Source: Treponema sp.
GTDB lineage: Bacteria > Spirochaetota > Spirochaetia > Treponematales > Treponemataceae
Length of the DNA stretch: 64,000 nt
Direction: 5' to 3'
Assembly: GCA_022510905.1 (NCBI GenBank)
Contig: JAFLSN010000001.1
Span: 62,001 to 126,000, forward strand
Part shown: positions 37,001-46,334 of the stretch, piece after piece
Numbering within the stretch: the first letter of the stretch is position 1
How the letters are laid out: every line of letters begins with the position of its first letter
Notes under the pieces: model-generated
The model's database searches: none
What the model saw: the letters and a program-made list of their open reading frames with translations, nothing else
What the model was told of the DNA's origin: nothing
Position numbers and translations under genes: made by a program

Positions 37001-37648
37001 CTGGACGAATGGAAAAGTGTAATCGAAACATGCGCCACACTCACAAGCGACACGCTGTTCAGGGCTGTAAAAGAATTTAAGGCGGAAAAGGACTCATACA
37101 CCGCAAACGGCCGCAACGCATGGCAGTCACGAGGCAGCAAAAAAACATACATCGCAATCGGAATAGTCACGGGAATAAAACCATACGTAACCAAAACAGG
37201 TTCCACGATGGCATTTGCAAAACTGTCCGACTACAAAGGCGAGATTGATCTCACATTTTTTCCAGATGTTTGGGAACAGCTCAATACATCCGTGCACGAA
37301 GGAGGCGTATACGCATTGCGCGGTCACCCCGACAGTCGCGGTGAAGGCGAAAATGAAATGGCAAGCTTCCTGGTGGACTCACTTGAAGACCTTGCAACTT
37401 TAAAACAAAAAACAATCACCGCCGTGCACATACAGCTGGAAGGCGCTTTTTCGAGCTTAAAAGAAATCGGTGCTTTACGTGATTTTTTGTTTGGCGCGCA
37501 AGGTTCATGTTATGTATATTTTCATATAGAAGTGCAGGGCAAAACTTACACTGTAAAGGCAAGCACCCAAATGACCGTGCCGGCAAACAAGGAATTCCTG
37601 CAAGACCTCAAAGACCAGCCCTTTGTGCAGGACGCATGGGCTGAATAA
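34004..37648 (+). CDS. dnaE: DNA polymerase III alpha subunit
   Basis: 1214 residues. N-terminal PHP domain ([18 protein letters not shown]), polymerase active site with [14 protein letters not shown] and [12 protein letters not shown] carrying catalytic aspartates, helix-hairpin-helix region, clamp-binding motif QASLF near residue 955, and a C-terminal OB fold ([19 protein letters not shown]). Main replicative polymerase. No Shine-Dalgarno; TAAAAT lies 6 nt before the ATG, but no good -35 matches because of a T-tract, so leaderless expression is only possible. Divergent from galE. Confidence 0.96.
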   Translation: MADIRVFPDAPEGTPKSKFVHLHVHSDYSLLDGASKIDTLIARAKELNMPALALTDHGNMFGVLNFEHICHKNGINPICGEEFYVAWGSHTEKNDVPFGRNGKHPHYFHLILLCENETGYKNMSWLSSIAYTEGLYYGKPRIDFELLKQYHEGLICLSACIQGEIPQLLLNGKTKEAYRMAQEYKELFGPDRYYIEIQDHGLYDQKEVAPLLIKLARDLDIPMVLTNDVHYCNREDAEAQDVLRCIGFKKLLKEPHPTMGEGRTEWYLKSEAEMAQLFPDYPELMENTLKIANMCNLTIHQYSPQGLKDCLPRFDLPKEFQTHEDYSKNQDDYVRYLVEEGLKKRYPEITPEIRERCEYELSIIFKMGFSGYFLIVWEFINWSKEHGIPIGPGRGSGAGSLVAYAMTITDIDPFRFKLIFERFLNPERVSMPDFDVDMDYDFRQDIIQHTRDLYGDPQVGHIVTFGTLKAKAVIADVGRVLGIPLSEVNVLKKGIPDNPKAKFIDAFTPPDEKHPDNGQLIQYKDDPRYTKLFELCRKLENINRNTGLHASGMVIGLTPLPNWAPVFKDPKTGEVAVQYTMDIIEPCGLVKFDYLGLKTLSLIRYAENIINKHKNANEQKFIAEKVSETDEKTFDLFCRGDTVAVFQFESPGMKKILRQAKPRCIEEIVALNALYRPGPMDYIQQYVAGKWKPETIHYPDQCLVDILKETYGVMVYQEQVMQVAQRIAGFSLGGADMLRRAMGKKKLDVLMGKKKEFEDGAVKQGFTKEHADEIFDIMIPFANYGFNKSHAAAYSVVAYRTAWLKANCPAEFMAANLTNEINSADKLPLYIEEARKMGIAVDSPDVNRSDTIFDVVDGRIVFGLRGIKGIGEAPSQAIVDEREAHGPYKNFMDFLDRISLVTEDNKRLINNKMLEVLIKTGAFDHLDKNRATLIANYERALAYTEKKHLGSENGQASLFEDAGVKEFVDYIYDEKPELPQMEKLIMEKDLIGCYLSGHPLDEWKSVIETCATLTSDTLFRAVKEFKAEKDSYTANGRNAWQSRGSKKTYIAIGIVTGIKPYVTKTGSTMAFAKLSDYKGEIDLTFFPDVWEQLNTSVHEGGVYALRGHPDSRGEGENEMASFLVDSLEDLATLKQKTITAVHIQLEGAFSSLKEIGALRDFLFGAQGSCYVYFHIEVQGKTYTVKASTQMTVPANKEFLQDLKDQPFVQDAWAE

Positions 37649-37656
37649 ACAACTTA

Positions 37657-37714
37657 GGCAGCTCCGCCGTTGGGCACAAAAACATGAACTTGTTTGGCTG
37701 CCGTTTGGCGCCAA
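37657..37714 (+). promoter_or_regulatory. inverted repeats between dnaE and the YggT gene
   Basis: GGCAGC (37657-37662) pairs with GCTGCC (37697-37702); just after lies the perfect 10-bp palindrome TTGGCGCCAA (37705-37714), 19 bp before the ribosome site of the YggT gene. Confidence 0.35.
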
Positions 37715-37742
37715 TTAGCTTTTTATTTGTGGAGGATTTTTT

Positions 37743-38333
37743 ATGAGCCACCTGTTTGCAGTTCTTTCTACTGTGATAGGAATTTATTCGCTGCTGTGTT
37801 TTATTCGCATCATCTTGACTTGGGTGCCATCTCTTTCATATAGCGGCTTTGCCCGTTTTTTGGCGCAAATATGCGATCCATATCTAAACTTGTTCCGAGG
37901 AATACGCTGGCTTAGACTCGGAAATTTTGATTTAAGCCCTGCGTTGGCGCTCTGTGCACTTGGCGCAGTCACCACTGTGCTGGGGAACATTGCAAACAGA
38001 GGCAAACTGTCGCTGGCTGTGCTGCTGGCAATGGCAATCGGCCTTGTATGGAACATCATACATTCATTGCTGTTTTTCCTGGTGATTTTGATGGCCATTC
38101 GCCTAATACTGCTTTTCCTGAACAAGGATTTCTCAAATTCACCCATTTTTGAAGTGCTTGACAATTCCATTTCTCCGCTCGCATTCCGTATTACCAGCAC
38201 CTTTACACATGGCCGTTCCGTTACATACAAAACAGCCCTTATCACAGCCTTGGTGGTACTGTTGGTGGCAATTCTTGTGGGGAACATCGTGATAGGCCAG
38301 TTTTGCATTTTGCTTGGGAACCTTCCGTTTTAG
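37743..38333 (+). CDS. YggT-family membrane protein with duplicated domain
   Basis: 196 residues, about six hydrophobic segments. Two YggT units: FIRIILTWVPSLSYS...DPYLNLFRGI, and a second with IRLILLFLNKD...LDNSISPLAFRI. The family is linked to osmotic tolerance, cell division or envelope biogenesis in other bacteria; the exact role is unknown. GGAGG lies 6 nt before the ATG. recG starts 14 bp downstream. Confidence 0.8.
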   Translation: MSHLFAVLSTVIGIYSLLCFIRIILTWVPSLSYSGFARFLAQICDPYLNLFRGIRWLRLGNFDLSPALALCALGAVTTVLGNIANRGKLSLAVLLAMAIGLVWNIIHSLLFFLVILMAIRLILLFLNKDFSNSPIFEVLDNSISPLAFRITSTFTHGRSVTYKTALITALVVLLVAILVGNIVIGQFCILLGNLPF

Positions 38334-38347
38334 GCACATGTTTTTAT

Positions 38348-40651
38348 ATGAAGCTGAGCGATTTGAACACATCGGTAGAGTCCCTGGGAGGCATTGGGCC
38401 GGCAACCGCAAAAGTTTTTGCAAATTTGAACATCTTTACAGTAGCCCAACTGTTGCAAACCTTTCCCCGCGACTACACTGACCGCACAAAACGGGTGCCT
38501 TTATGCGACTTTGCTACCGATCCAGTACACACCATATGCCAAGTTACAGCACACAACTGGTTCGGATACGGACGCATGAAAACGCTCAAGCTCGCCATCA
38601 CAGACGGCACCGCACTGGCCTGGCTGGTTGCATTCAACCGTCCTTTTTTGGAAAAAGCGCTCCCCGAAGGATGCATTGCCGCCGTTACAGGAAAATTTGA
38701 AGTAAAATACAACGAACTGCAATCCACGGCGTTCGAGGCAGAACGGCTTTCGTATGAAGGGCCGCTTTCTGACTTTGAAAATATGGATATTCCTGGAAGC
38801 GGCGTGATTCCCGTGTATCCGCTTACCCAAGGGCTTTCACAAAAGAATTTCAGAAAAACGGTGGCCCAAGCACTGCGTCAATATGGAAAAGCGATTGATG
38901 ATGACCTTCCCGCAGAAATCATTGAACGGCGAATGTTAATGCACAAAGCCGAGGCGCTCAAATGCATACACAATCCGCAGAGCATGGCTGAAGCACAAGC
39001 CGCGCGGCACACATTCATTTACGAAGAACTTTATAATTTTGAACAAAAACTGGCAGAACGCTCGCTTGCCCACAGAGGTGTGCTTCCGGCAGTAACAGAA
39101 ACCGCGCTTTTTGAGCATGACGACACCGCACCAAAATCGGCGGCCCCCAGCTGTGCCGTTCCGGAAGAAACGGAAGAGCAGAAAGCGGCCCGCACAGCAG
39201 CTTTTGTGGCAGAACTTTCACCACGGCAAAAGCAACTGCACGAACGCCTTACATTTTCGCTCACCAGCGGGCAAATGCAGGCCATCTTAGAAATGAACAC
39301 AGACATTGACAAAAGTGCAGAAGCGGCAAACACGCTGAACATTTCACCACAGACATTAAAAACTTCGCCATTCAGCATGCAAAGACTTTTACAAGGAGAT
39401 GTGGGAAGCGGAAAAACACTGGTGGCACTGTTCATTTGCCTACGCGTAATTGACTATGGCGGGCAGTGCGCGTTTATGGCACCCACGGAGCTGCTTGCAC
39501 GCCAACACGCAGAAAATGCCGCGCGACTTCTACAAGGTCTTTCAGTGCGCATTGCGTTCTTAACAGGAAACGTTTCCACCTCAGGAAGGACACCCCTGCT
39601 TTCTTCGCTAAAAGCAGGGGAAATTGACATTGTTGTAGGAACCCATGCGCTTTTCAGCCGTACCACGGAATACAACAATCTTCAGCTTGCCGTGATTGAC
39701 GAACAGCACCGATTTGGCGTAACCCAGCGCGAAGCCATTGTTGCAAAAGGACGAAAGACCGTGCAGAACGGAACCGCCGTAAAATCACACAGTCCAAATG
39801 TGCTGATGATGAGCGCAACGCCAATTCCACAGACGCTTGCCCTCACAGTGTTTGGAGACCTGGATGTGAGCACCATACGCACCATGCCGCAGGGCCGAAA
39901 ACCCATAAAAACATTTTTGAGCGTAATGGGACACGAACGCAATGTATATGAAGCAGTGCGGAAAGAGCTAAACGCAGGCCACCAAGCCTATTTTGTATAT
40001 CCGCGAATTGGAGAAGATGAAACAACCTCCGCAACATCAAACAGCACTCCTCAGGAACCTTCCGTGGCCACCGATTCTGATGAAACACTCAAATCCGCAG
40101 AAGACATGTTTGTGTTTTTGAGCGAACAAGTCTACCCCCGGTACCGAGTCGCCTTGATTCACAGCAAGATTGAAGAAGAAACGCAGAATCACATTCTGGC
40201 TGAATTCCGGAGCGGCGCAATCCAAGTTTTAGTGGCAACCACCGTAGTTGAAGTTGGCGTGGATGTTCCCAACGCAACCGCCATGGTGATTGAAAACGCA
40301 GACCGATTTGGACTTGCGGCGTTACACCAGCTGCGAGGTCGGGTAGGGCGCGGCAGCTCACAATCATACTGCTTTTTGATTTACGGAAAAAACATCACAG
40401 ACATAGGGCGAGAACGAATGAAAGCCCTGTACAGCAGCACAGATGGTTTCGTAATTGCAGAACAGGACTTGCAGCTGAGAGGTCCCGGAGAAGTCAGCGG
40501 AACAGCACAATCCGGCTATCTTGCGCTAGGCATTGCCGACTTTGAACGCGACCGTGACACACTGGTGCAGGCCCGATACGATGCATTCACGGTTGCGGCA
40601 CAAGAATATGGCGCAAAAAACAAAACGGCACCTGCTCCACGACAGCCCTAA
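38348..40651 (+). CDS. recG: ATP-dependent DNA helicase RecG
   Basis: 767 residues. N-terminal wedge/OB domain (TICQVTAHNWFGYGRMK...), then helicase motifs: Walker A QGDVGSGKT, motif Ia APTELLARQHAE, DEQHRFG (motif II, DExH), SATPIPQTLA (motif III), LRGRVGRG (motif VI). Reverses stalled forks. About 70 residues longer than typical, with an Ala/Glu-rich insert near 255-290 and about 20 extra residues just before Walker A (about 320-350). The frame extends upstream over the yggT end to 38303; the start at 38348 begins the conserved N-terminus, but no ribosome site is visible. Confidence 0.93.
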   Translation: MKLSDLNTSVESLGGIGPATAKVFANLNIFTVAQLLQTFPRDYTDRTKRVPLCDFATDPVHTICQVTAHNWFGYGRMKTLKLAITDGTALAWLVAFNRPFLEKALPEGCIAAVTGKFEVKYNELQSTAFEAERLSYEGPLSDFENMDIPGSGVIPVYPLTQGLSQKNFRKTVAQALRQYGKAIDDDLPAEIIERRMLMHKAEALKCIHNPQSMAEAQAARHTFIYEELYNFEQKLAERSLAHRGVLPAVTETALFEHDDTAPKSAAPSCAVPEETEEQKAARTAAFVAELSPRQKQLHERLTFSLTSGQMQAILEMNTDIDKSAEAANTLNISPQTLKTSPFSMQRLLQGDVGSGKTLVALFICLRVIDYGGQCAFMAPTELLARQHAENAARLLQGLSVRIAFLTGNVSTSGRTPLLSSLKAGEIDIVVGTHALFSRTTEYNNLQLAVIDEQHRFGVTQREAIVAKGRKTVQNGTAVKSHSPNVLMMSATPIPQTLALTVFGDLDVSTIRTMPQGRKPIKTFLSVMGHERNVYEAVRKELNAGHQAYFVYPRIGEDETTSATSNSTPQEPSVATDSDETLKSAEDMFVFLSEQVYPRYRVALIHSKIEEETQNHILAEFRSGAIQVLVATTVVEVGVDVPNATAMVIENADRFGLAALHQLRGRVGRGSSQSYCFLIYGKNITDIGRERMKALYSSTDGFVIAEQDLQLRGPGEVSGTAQSGYLALGIADFERDRDTLVQARYDAFTVAAQEYGAKNKTAPAPRQP

Positions 40652-40696
40652 TTTATCAAGCCGCGCAAGGCAGATGCTACATTCCTTGTACACGGT

Positions 40697-41539
40697 TTAT
40701 GCAACGTATGCAGAAAGCCGCGAAAGCCGCGCAGGATGTTGCATACGTGTCAAGGCACGTTTTTCAATCTGGCGGATTCGCTCCTTGGTAAGATTGCAGC
40801 GGTCACCCACTTCTTTGAGCGAAAGCGGCTTTTCACCGTCAAGCCCATAGCGCAAACGGAGAACCTTTGCTTCATTTGGTCTTAATGTGTCAAGCACACT
40901 GTCAATATCTTCACGCATAGCCGTGTGTATGGCTTTTTCTTCAGGAGCTTCATAGCGGCCATCTTCAATAAAATCACTAATTGCATTCCTAAGCCCGTCT
41001 TCTGCCGATGACTGCGCGTCAAGGCTTACCATCTCGCGGGAAAGATTGAGCATCTCGCGCACATGAGATCGCTCCATGTTCAACATGGCACCAATTTCAG
41101 CAACTTCCTGCTCCTCCGTTTTGTTCCCGGTCACCATCTTGCGGGCCTTTTCTATCTGCACAAGTTCGTTCGCACGGTTTGACGGAAGGCGTATGGCGCG
41201 GCTTTTTTCGCAAATTGCCTTCAAGATGCTCTGACGAATCCACCACACCGCGTAGCTGATAAAATGATAGCCTTTTGAAACATCAAAGCGGTCGATTGCT
41301 GTCAACAGCCCGACATTTCCTTCACTTATGAGGTCAACAAGGTCTATACCGTAATTCTGGTATGCCTTAGCTACGTTTACCACAAATCGGAGATTTGCGT
41401 TCACGATGCGGTTTCTTGCAACTTTGTCACCGGCAGCGGCTTGCACAGCTAGCAGATTTTCTTCCTCATGGCTCAGCAACGGTATGCGGTTGATTTCTTT
41501 GAGGTACAAGGTCAGTATTGCTTCATCGTTCATTTTCAT
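40697..41539 (-). CDS. RpoD/RpoS-like sigma-70 factor without region 1.1
   Basis: 280 residues. Region 1.2 DEAILTLYLKEINRIPLL, region 2 NLRFVVNVAKAYQNYG...YHFISYAVWWIRQSIL, region 3, and region 4 LRLRYGLDGEKPLSLKEVG with a helix-turn-helix TKERIRQIEKRAL. It lacks the long acidic region 1.1 of a primary sigma, so a group 2 (alternative) factor is likely. The start at 41539 has AGGAG 7 nt upstream; the frame extends much further upstream. I recall a sigma gene next to groES in T. pallidum as well. Convergent with recG. Confidence 0.85.
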   Translation of the reverse strand: MKMNDEAILTLYLKEINRIPLLSHEEENLLAVQAAAGDKVARNRIVNANLRFVVNVAKAYQNYGIDLVDLISEGNVGLLTAIDRFDVSKGYHFISYAVWWIRQSILKAICEKSRAIRLPSNRANELVQIEKARKMVTGNKTEEQEVAEIGAMLNMERSHVREMLNLSREMVSLDAQSSAEDGLRNAISDFIEDGRYEAPEEKAIHTAMREDIDSVLDTLRPNEAKVLRLRYGLDGEKPLSLKEVGDRCNLTKERIRQIEKRALTRMQHPARLSRLSAYVA

Positions 41540-41674
41540 GGCAGTTCTCCTACACGATTTACAGCAGAAAGTGTGCCATCTTTTTGCACACCGCAAAAAT
41601 GGCAACCGTATAACAAATTTAGTAAAAACAGCGGTTAAACTGTCAATTTCCAAGGGCTTTGCAATGCAAAAAAG

Positions 41675-41703
41675 TATATAAAAAATAATAACTTGCGGTA
41701 CAA
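41675..41703 (-). promoter_or_regulatory. candidate promoter of the sigma-factor gene
   Basis: Minus strand -35 TTGTAC (41698-41703), 17-nt spacer, -10 TATATA (41675-41680). A TTGACA at 41641-41646 nearer the gene has no good -10 partner. Confidence 0.5.
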
Positions 41704-42074
41704 TGACCTGGCAAAATGAATGCGGATTTTCTACGACATATTTTTGCGCACAACAGAAACAGATTGATGCGTCATTTTGTCGCATATTAAAAAAAACAGA
41801 GAATTTCTGCGCCATTTTGACTCATTCATGCAGAAAAAAACACGCACAATGGGCACAACTGTGCAAATTACAATATGGCAAAAGGCACATAAACGCCGGC
41901 AAGTTTGAACTCTGCCACTCTATTCATGTGCATATTGAACAAAAAAATAAAACATTCGCGGACTTGACTCGACATGCAGAACTAAAAGACTTGTACGGTA
42001 CAATTTCAAGCTGTGTGCAGATTAAATTATCACACAGGCAGAGCTTTTGGCACAAAACGGCAACAAAGCCAACA

Positions 42075-42149
42075 TGCACACGGAACAGGTAAACATAAGC
42101 CGTGTGCATTGGGCACGTTCAGCATATAGTTAAATCACTGAACATGCCC
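42075..42149 (-). terminator. two back-to-back hairpins after groES
   Basis: First after the stop: CTGAAC-A-TGCCC (42138-42149) with GGGCA-C-GTTCAG (42111-42122). Then, 2 nt on, CCGTGTGCA (42100-42108) with TGCACACGG (42075-42083). Neither has a U-run on the minus strand. Confidence 0.5.
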
Positions 42150-42155
42150 CAAAAA

Positions 42156-42428
42156 TTATTCAACAACGGCAATGATGTCCGAGTTTTTTAGAATCAAGTG
42201 GTCTTCGCCATCGATTTTGATGGTAGTGCCGGCGTACTTGTCATAAAGCACTTTGTCGCCCACTTCAACGGTGATTTTTTCTTTTTCAGTGCCAGGACCA
42301 ACAGCAACAACAGTAGCCTGCTGGGTTTTTTCCTGCGCGGTTTCAGGAATAATGATTCCTCCTGCTGATTTTGATTCGGCAGCAGCCTGCTTTACAAGCA
42401 CACGGTCTGCCAAAGGCCTTACTTTCAT
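42156..42428 (-). CDS. groES: co-chaperonin GroES (Cpn10)
   Basis: 90 residues: KVRPLADRVLVKQ at the start, mobile loop SAGGIIIPETAQEKTQQ, and DKVLYDKYAGTTIKI...YLIL-like DHLILKNSDIIAVVE at the end. Caps the GroEL ring. groEL is not adjacent; separate groES and groEL loci are, as I recall, normal in treponemes. The start at 42428 has GGAGG 5 nt upstream. No CIRCE operator is seen in the 90 bp upstream; a GGTACC-TTTG-GTGCC hairpin lies there. Confidence 0.93.
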   Translation of the reverse strand: MKVRPLADRVLVKQAAAESKSAGGIIIPETAQEKTQQATVVAVGPGTEKEKITVEVGDKVLYDKYAGTTIKIDGEDHLILKNSDIIAVVE

Positions 42429-42520
42429 ATAATCCTCCAAAATATAGTAAGCAGCTATGCGTGAATGGCACCAAAGGTACCAGCACACTCCTTAAATGTA
42501 CTAAAAAATCAGGCAATTCG

Positions 42521-44566
42521 TCAAATTAAATCTGAATTTCCGCGAATTTTTTTGAGCAAAAGACGAGCCTTGTGGTGGTCGGCATTCAGTTTCAGCGCAT
42601 ACTGCAACGAACGTATTGCACTGCGCGTATCATTTTGGGCATAGCTGATTTTAGCCATACGGTACAGAATTTCAGCTTTGCGCACAGGATCCGCCGTTCG
42701 AGCCTCGGCTTGATTCAGACCGGCAAGCGCTACAATGTCATCACCCCAAGAAGTGTCGATTACGGCCCGATTCACCAACGCATTGATAACGGCCGTGCTG
42801 TGCAATTTTTTAGTATCCGCGGAATGCGATACAAAATCGTAAAGTCGGTAACCTTCTTCATAACGTCCTGCAAGCACGGCAAAATAAGCGGCATATTCGC
42901 ATTCCCACAACTGGCTTTTGTCCGGCTCTTCGGAAATGGCAAACGGAGTTTCTGCGGAACTGTAACGGGCATTCAGGTATCGTGCGAACAGCTCCGAAGC
43001 TTCCTGCGCGCTTCCGTAGGCAATCAACCTCTCAAGCGCATAGGCCATGATGTCAGGCGGGTACATGTTGGAACCAATCTCGTTTTCTTCAAGCAACTTC
43101 CAAACACGTCCTCGTTTTTCTTTGTCGAGCGCGGTGTCAACGGCATCGGTAAGCGATTCCCGCAGCACTATAAGCTGAGGATTTTTGTCAGTACGGAGCG
43201 CCCAGTCAATTCGTTCCCGGGCATCATGCACGGCTACATATGGCAAAGCGTCAAGTCGCTCCATTTCGGCGGTTTTAAGGCCAGCGCTTCGGAGGGCTGC
43301 AAACAGCGGATCTTCGGGAGGGCGGTTCATGGTTTTGAGCGCAAAGTTCTTGTATGCTGCCAAGCCTGGAATATAATGCGGAAACAGCTCAACAAGCTCA
43401 AAAAGCAGATTGTATTCCTGCCGGTCATCTTGGACACGGCGTGCATATCGGGCGCTGTTTATATACACCAGCGGAAGAACTTCAAGCACAACAGAATCTA
43501 CATCCGCATAGGCATACTGATTGAACGCATATTCCCGAATCGTGTCCTTGAACTGTTCCGCAATCTGCATCATCTTGAGCCGGATGTCATGCGCCTGATC
43601 ATCTTCGCCCAGCAGCACACAGCAGTCGGCAATGATAGCCTGAATGCGGAGCGCAACAATCGGTTCCAGCGCGGAAAAATCCAGTTCATGCAAAAGCGTA
43701 AGTTCCTCTGCATAATGTCCACCGTCAAACATCACCAGCGCCCAAAACAGAGCATCGTTTGCATTTTCAACGGAAGGAGGTGCAAGAGAAGCTGCTTCTT
43801 CATAACGACCAGAGCGCAGCAGAATGAGCGCGGCATTTTTGAGCCACAGAGGATTGTGCGAACCGTTCCACGCATCTTTGTACACTGGAATAAACCGTTC
43901 GTCATAAAACAACTCTTCAATGGAAGAAGCAGGAACAGCGGCACGCTTATTCTTTGGAGCAAGGCGGATTTTTTTTGCACTGAACGCGGCGTCAAGTGCA
44001 TCGGGAGATTCGAGCACACACCGAAGCAGAGCCTCCGCATACAAAGAACCATAGCTGCCACCAGCCAACGGCCGCGAAATTGAAAGCGCCTGCGGAATGC
44101 GGTCATGCCTCAGTAAAAAATGCACATACAACGCGGTGATTTCAGCATTGGCAGGATATTTTTTTTTTGCCTTGCGCAGCACCTGCTCGGCTTTGGCACT
44201 TTCACCAAGCAGCACATAACGTTTGTACACGCCGATACGGGTATACGGATTTACCGCCTGGCCAGCCACCTTGTCCAGCAATGCAAGCGCATCGTGGATG
44301 TTGCCACTGGCAATAAAAGCATCGATTTCGTCAAGCCGTGAAATAAGCGAAGCCCCTTCAGCATGGGAACATGAAGCCAGAAGCGACGCAAAACCTACGG
44401 AAAGCGCAACAAGCAGCGCCAGCCAAACCGTGCGGAGCCACCGCGCACGGCCCTGCAAACACATGGACTTCCGTGCAGAAAAACAAGCCCACAGCCTTTG
44501 CAGTGGCGCAATCACATACATGCGGAAAAACATAGGTTTATGTGGCCATACAACAGATTCCGGCAT
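42521..44566 (-). CDS. TPR-containing lipoprotein
   Basis: 681 residues. Lipobox SLLAS-C near residue 66, then helix-rich tetratricopeptide-like repeats throughout, the clearest at the C-terminus (AEILYRMAKISYAQNDTRSAIRSLQYALKLN) and near the N-terminus (AEQVLRKAKKKYPANAEI). Likely a periplasm-facing scaffold. The ATG at 44566 directly follows the nusB stop and has AGGAG 11 nt upstream; a start at 44464 would give a normal-length signal peptide and is a serious alternative. Cotranscribed with nusB and the parvulin-like gene. Confidence 0.75.
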   Translation of the reverse strand: MPESVVWPHKPMFFRMYVIAPLQRLWACFSARKSMCLQGRARWLRTVWLALLVALSVGFASLLASCSHAEGASLISRLDEIDAFIASGNIHDALALLDKVAGQAVNPYTRIGVYKRYVLLGESAKAEQVLRKAKKKYPANAEITALYVHFLLRHDRIPQALSISRPLAGGSYGSLYAEALLRCVLESPDALDAAFSAKKIRLAPKNKRAAVPASSIEELFYDERFIPVYKDAWNGSHNPLWLKNAALILLRSGRYEEAASLAPPSVENANDALFWALVMFDGGHYAEELTLLHELDFSALEPIVALRIQAIIADCCVLLGEDDQAHDIRLKMMQIAEQFKDTIREYAFNQYAYADVDSVVLEVLPLVYINSARYARRVQDDRQEYNLLFELVELFPHYIPGLAAYKNFALKTMNRPPEDPLFAALRSAGLKTAEMERLDALPYVAVHDARERIDWALRTDKNPQLIVLRESLTDAVDTALDKEKRGRVWKLLEENEIGSNMYPPDIMAYALERLIAYGSAQEASELFARYLNARYSSAETPFAISEEPDKSQLWECEYAAYFAVLAGRYEEGYRLYDFVSHSADTKKLHSTAVINALVNRAVIDTSWGDDIVALAGLNQAEARTADPVRKAEILYRMAKISYAQNDTRSAIRSLQYALKLNADHHKARLLLKKIRGNSDLI

Positions 44567-44992
44567 CTAGGTGGCAAGCTCCTTTCGTATGCTGTCTAGC
44601 AGTGCATTTACAAATTTGAATGATTCATCAGCGCCATATTCCTTTGCGATAGACACAGCCTCGTCAATAACAATGGAAGGATGAGTTTCCGGTTGATAAC
44701 GAAGCGAAAAGACGCTCATTCGTAGAATTGCCAAAGAAACCCGATTGAGCCGCGAAAAATCCCATTTTGCGGAAAGATGCCGCTTTATGAGCACATCGAT
44801 GTCAGAAAGATGGTTCAGTGTACCAGCGATGAGGATTCGCGCAAAATCATATGTTTCAGTACCTGCCTCGGACTGCCCAGAAGTGGCACGGCCAACCCAC
44901 TCAAGCTTTAAAAGCTCATCAAGGCCAAGTCCACCCACATCATATGAATACAATGCCTGAAACGCAATCACACGGCCCTTTCTGCGAGACAC
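44567..44992 (-). CDS. nusB: transcription antitermination protein NusB
   Basis: 141 residues, all-helical: RRKGRVIAFQALYSYDVG at the N-terminus, and the C-terminal VIDEAVSIAKEYGADESFKFVNALLDSI hallmark. With NusE it binds boxA RNA in rRNA transcription. The start codon is GTG at 44992, with AGGATGG just upstream overlapping the stop of the parvulin-like gene, so the two are coupled. Confidence 0.92.
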   Translation of the reverse strand: MSRRKGRVIAFQALYSYDVGGLGLDELLKLEWVGRATSGQSEAGTETYDFARILIAGTLNHLSDIDVLIKRHLSAKWDFSRLNRVSLAILRMSVFSLRYQPETHPSIVIDEAVSIAKEYGADESFKFVNALLDSIRKELAT

Positions 44993-45001
44993 AGTACCAT
45001 C

Positions 45002-46099
45002 CTACCAGGAGCTCAAAATTTCGAGCAGGGCATTTCCCGTTTTTTTACGGTCAACATTTTCGGGGGTGTCCAGTGTACGGATAATCTCCTGAAGGGCTTC
45101 GGCCTTGAACTGGGCCTCCATTTGCGCCGTGAGATATTCCCGCACGTTTTCATAAACAGTTATGTTAGAATCTGGCTGTGCACTATCAAACAAGTCCAAC
45201 TGCTTCGCTGAATATTTTTTTAAAATGGCATAAAAATAAAAACCCTGTTCCTTTCCATCCACAGAGCTTACACTCAAATCGCTTACAAAGCCTATGTCTT
45301 TATTGAACATGGCAAGCAGTTCTTTGCTTGACATACCAAGCTGCCTTGCATGTTGCGCTGATTTTTCTACTAGCAGATCAACCGCCTGATATGATTTTCC
45401 ATTTTCTTCAGACTTTTTAAAAGTCTCGCCCATTTTAGGATCTTTTTTGTACTTGTTATACATATCCGTGGCGGTTGCCCGGGCCGCAACTTTATCCTTG
45501 CCATTTGGCACCGTCACCAGATAAAGTTTGAGCATGTCAGTCCAGACAAAGTCTTTCTTGTTCATTTCATAAAACGCACGAATTTCTTCACCAGAGGGAG
45601 ACAAGGCGTTGATTTCATTCTTTTTTTTTGCAAGCACGTACCCTTCGATAATCATCTGGTTTTTAATGTTTGCTTTGAAATCTGCTACATTCATGCCTAC
45701 CTGTGAAATCATGTATTCATCCACCCCTTTGCCGGTATTCTTTTTTATGATGTCGGCAAATTCGGCCTCTGTTACAGGCTTCCCAACATACTGGCTCAGA
45801 ATCTTCAAAAACCTTGCGTTAACCTGGCTGTCGGTAATTGTGAGCCCTTCTTTTTGGGCAGCCTGAACCACAAGTTTTTCATCAATAAGAGCTTCAAGAA
45901 TTTCCTTGCGCTGCTCGGGTGTAATTGAAGTTAGGCCGGCCTGTTTTTGGAAAGCATCAGCACGGGTACGCAGCTGTTTCAGTGTGATAGTTTCTGATTT
46001 ATTCAGCTTTACCACCGCAAGTGGTTGCAAATCATTTTGGGCAAACAACGCTGTCCCTGCAACCAGAGAGAGGATAATGCCAATAACTATTCGTTTCAT
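45002..46099 (-). CDS. exported SurA/PrsA-like parvulin-type chaperone
   Basis: 365 residues. Signal peptide MKRIVIGIILSLVAGTALFAQ, then a SurA N-terminal domain (ILEALIDEKLVVQAAQKEGLTITDSQVNARF) and a parvulin-like region (MLKLYLVTVPN, FVSDLSV). The catalytic PPIase motif is weak, so chaperone rather than isomerase activity is possible. Folding or delivery of envelope proteins is inferred. AAGGA lies 6 nt before the ATG. I recall its T. pallidum counterpart (basic membrane protein Tpn39b) in the same position beside alaS. Confidence 0.75.
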   Translation of the reverse strand: MKRIVIGIILSLVAGTALFAQNDLQPLAVVKLNKSETITLKQLRTRADAFQKQAGLTSITPEQRKEILEALIDEKLVVQAAQKEGLTITDSQVNARFLKILSQYVGKPVTEAEFADIIKKNTGKGVDEYMISQVGMNVADFKANIKNQMIIEGYVLAKKKNEINALSPSGEEIRAFYEMNKKDFVWTDMLKLYLVTVPNGKDKVAARATATDMYNKYKKDPKMGETFKKSEENGKSYQAVDLLVEKSAQHARQLGMSSKELLAMFNKDIGFVSDLSVSSVDGKEQGFYFYAILKKYSAKQLDLFDSAQPDSNITVYENVREYLTAQMEAQFKAEALQEIIRTLDTPENVDRKKTGNALLEILSSW

Positions 46100-46334
46100 A
46101 TATCGTCCTTATTTAGTATATGTCAAGCAGGGTGAAAGACGAACCTTCCAGCACCTGTCCTGTTTCCAGCAAACAACGGCATTCAAAACGCCGTCAGCCT
46201 GCGCGGGTACAAAATAAACTGCACCAGCCAATATTCTTTATGTAGATAACAGTTTGTTACCTGTTTGGTTACAAGCATGTTTTTATACCGCACGCCTTGC
46301 CACAACCACCAGACATGTCGCAAAAACCGTGCCG

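Larger units (their letters stand above)
41540..42155. other. intergenic region sigma factor to groES
   Basis: Contains the sigma gene promoter (41675-41703) and two adjacent hairpins after groES (42075-42149). A plus-strand frame at 41703-42092 is open but has no ribosome site, domain or coding-like composition, and I do not call it a gene. Confidence 0.55.

Noticed and set aside
41703-42092. 129-codon plus-strand frame between sigma factor and groES
   Set aside because: Rich in Lys, His, Cys and Gln without any domain, no ribosome site; overlaps the sigma promoter and hairpins.
42429-42520. CIRCE operator before groES
   Set aside because: Only a GAGTG fragment; the TTAGCACTC-N9-GAGTGCTAA pattern is absent.
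42572-44083. 503-codon plus-strand open frame
   Set aside because: Fully antisense to the TPR lipoprotein gene; no ribosome site, domain or promoter; amino-acid make-up typical of a shadow frame.
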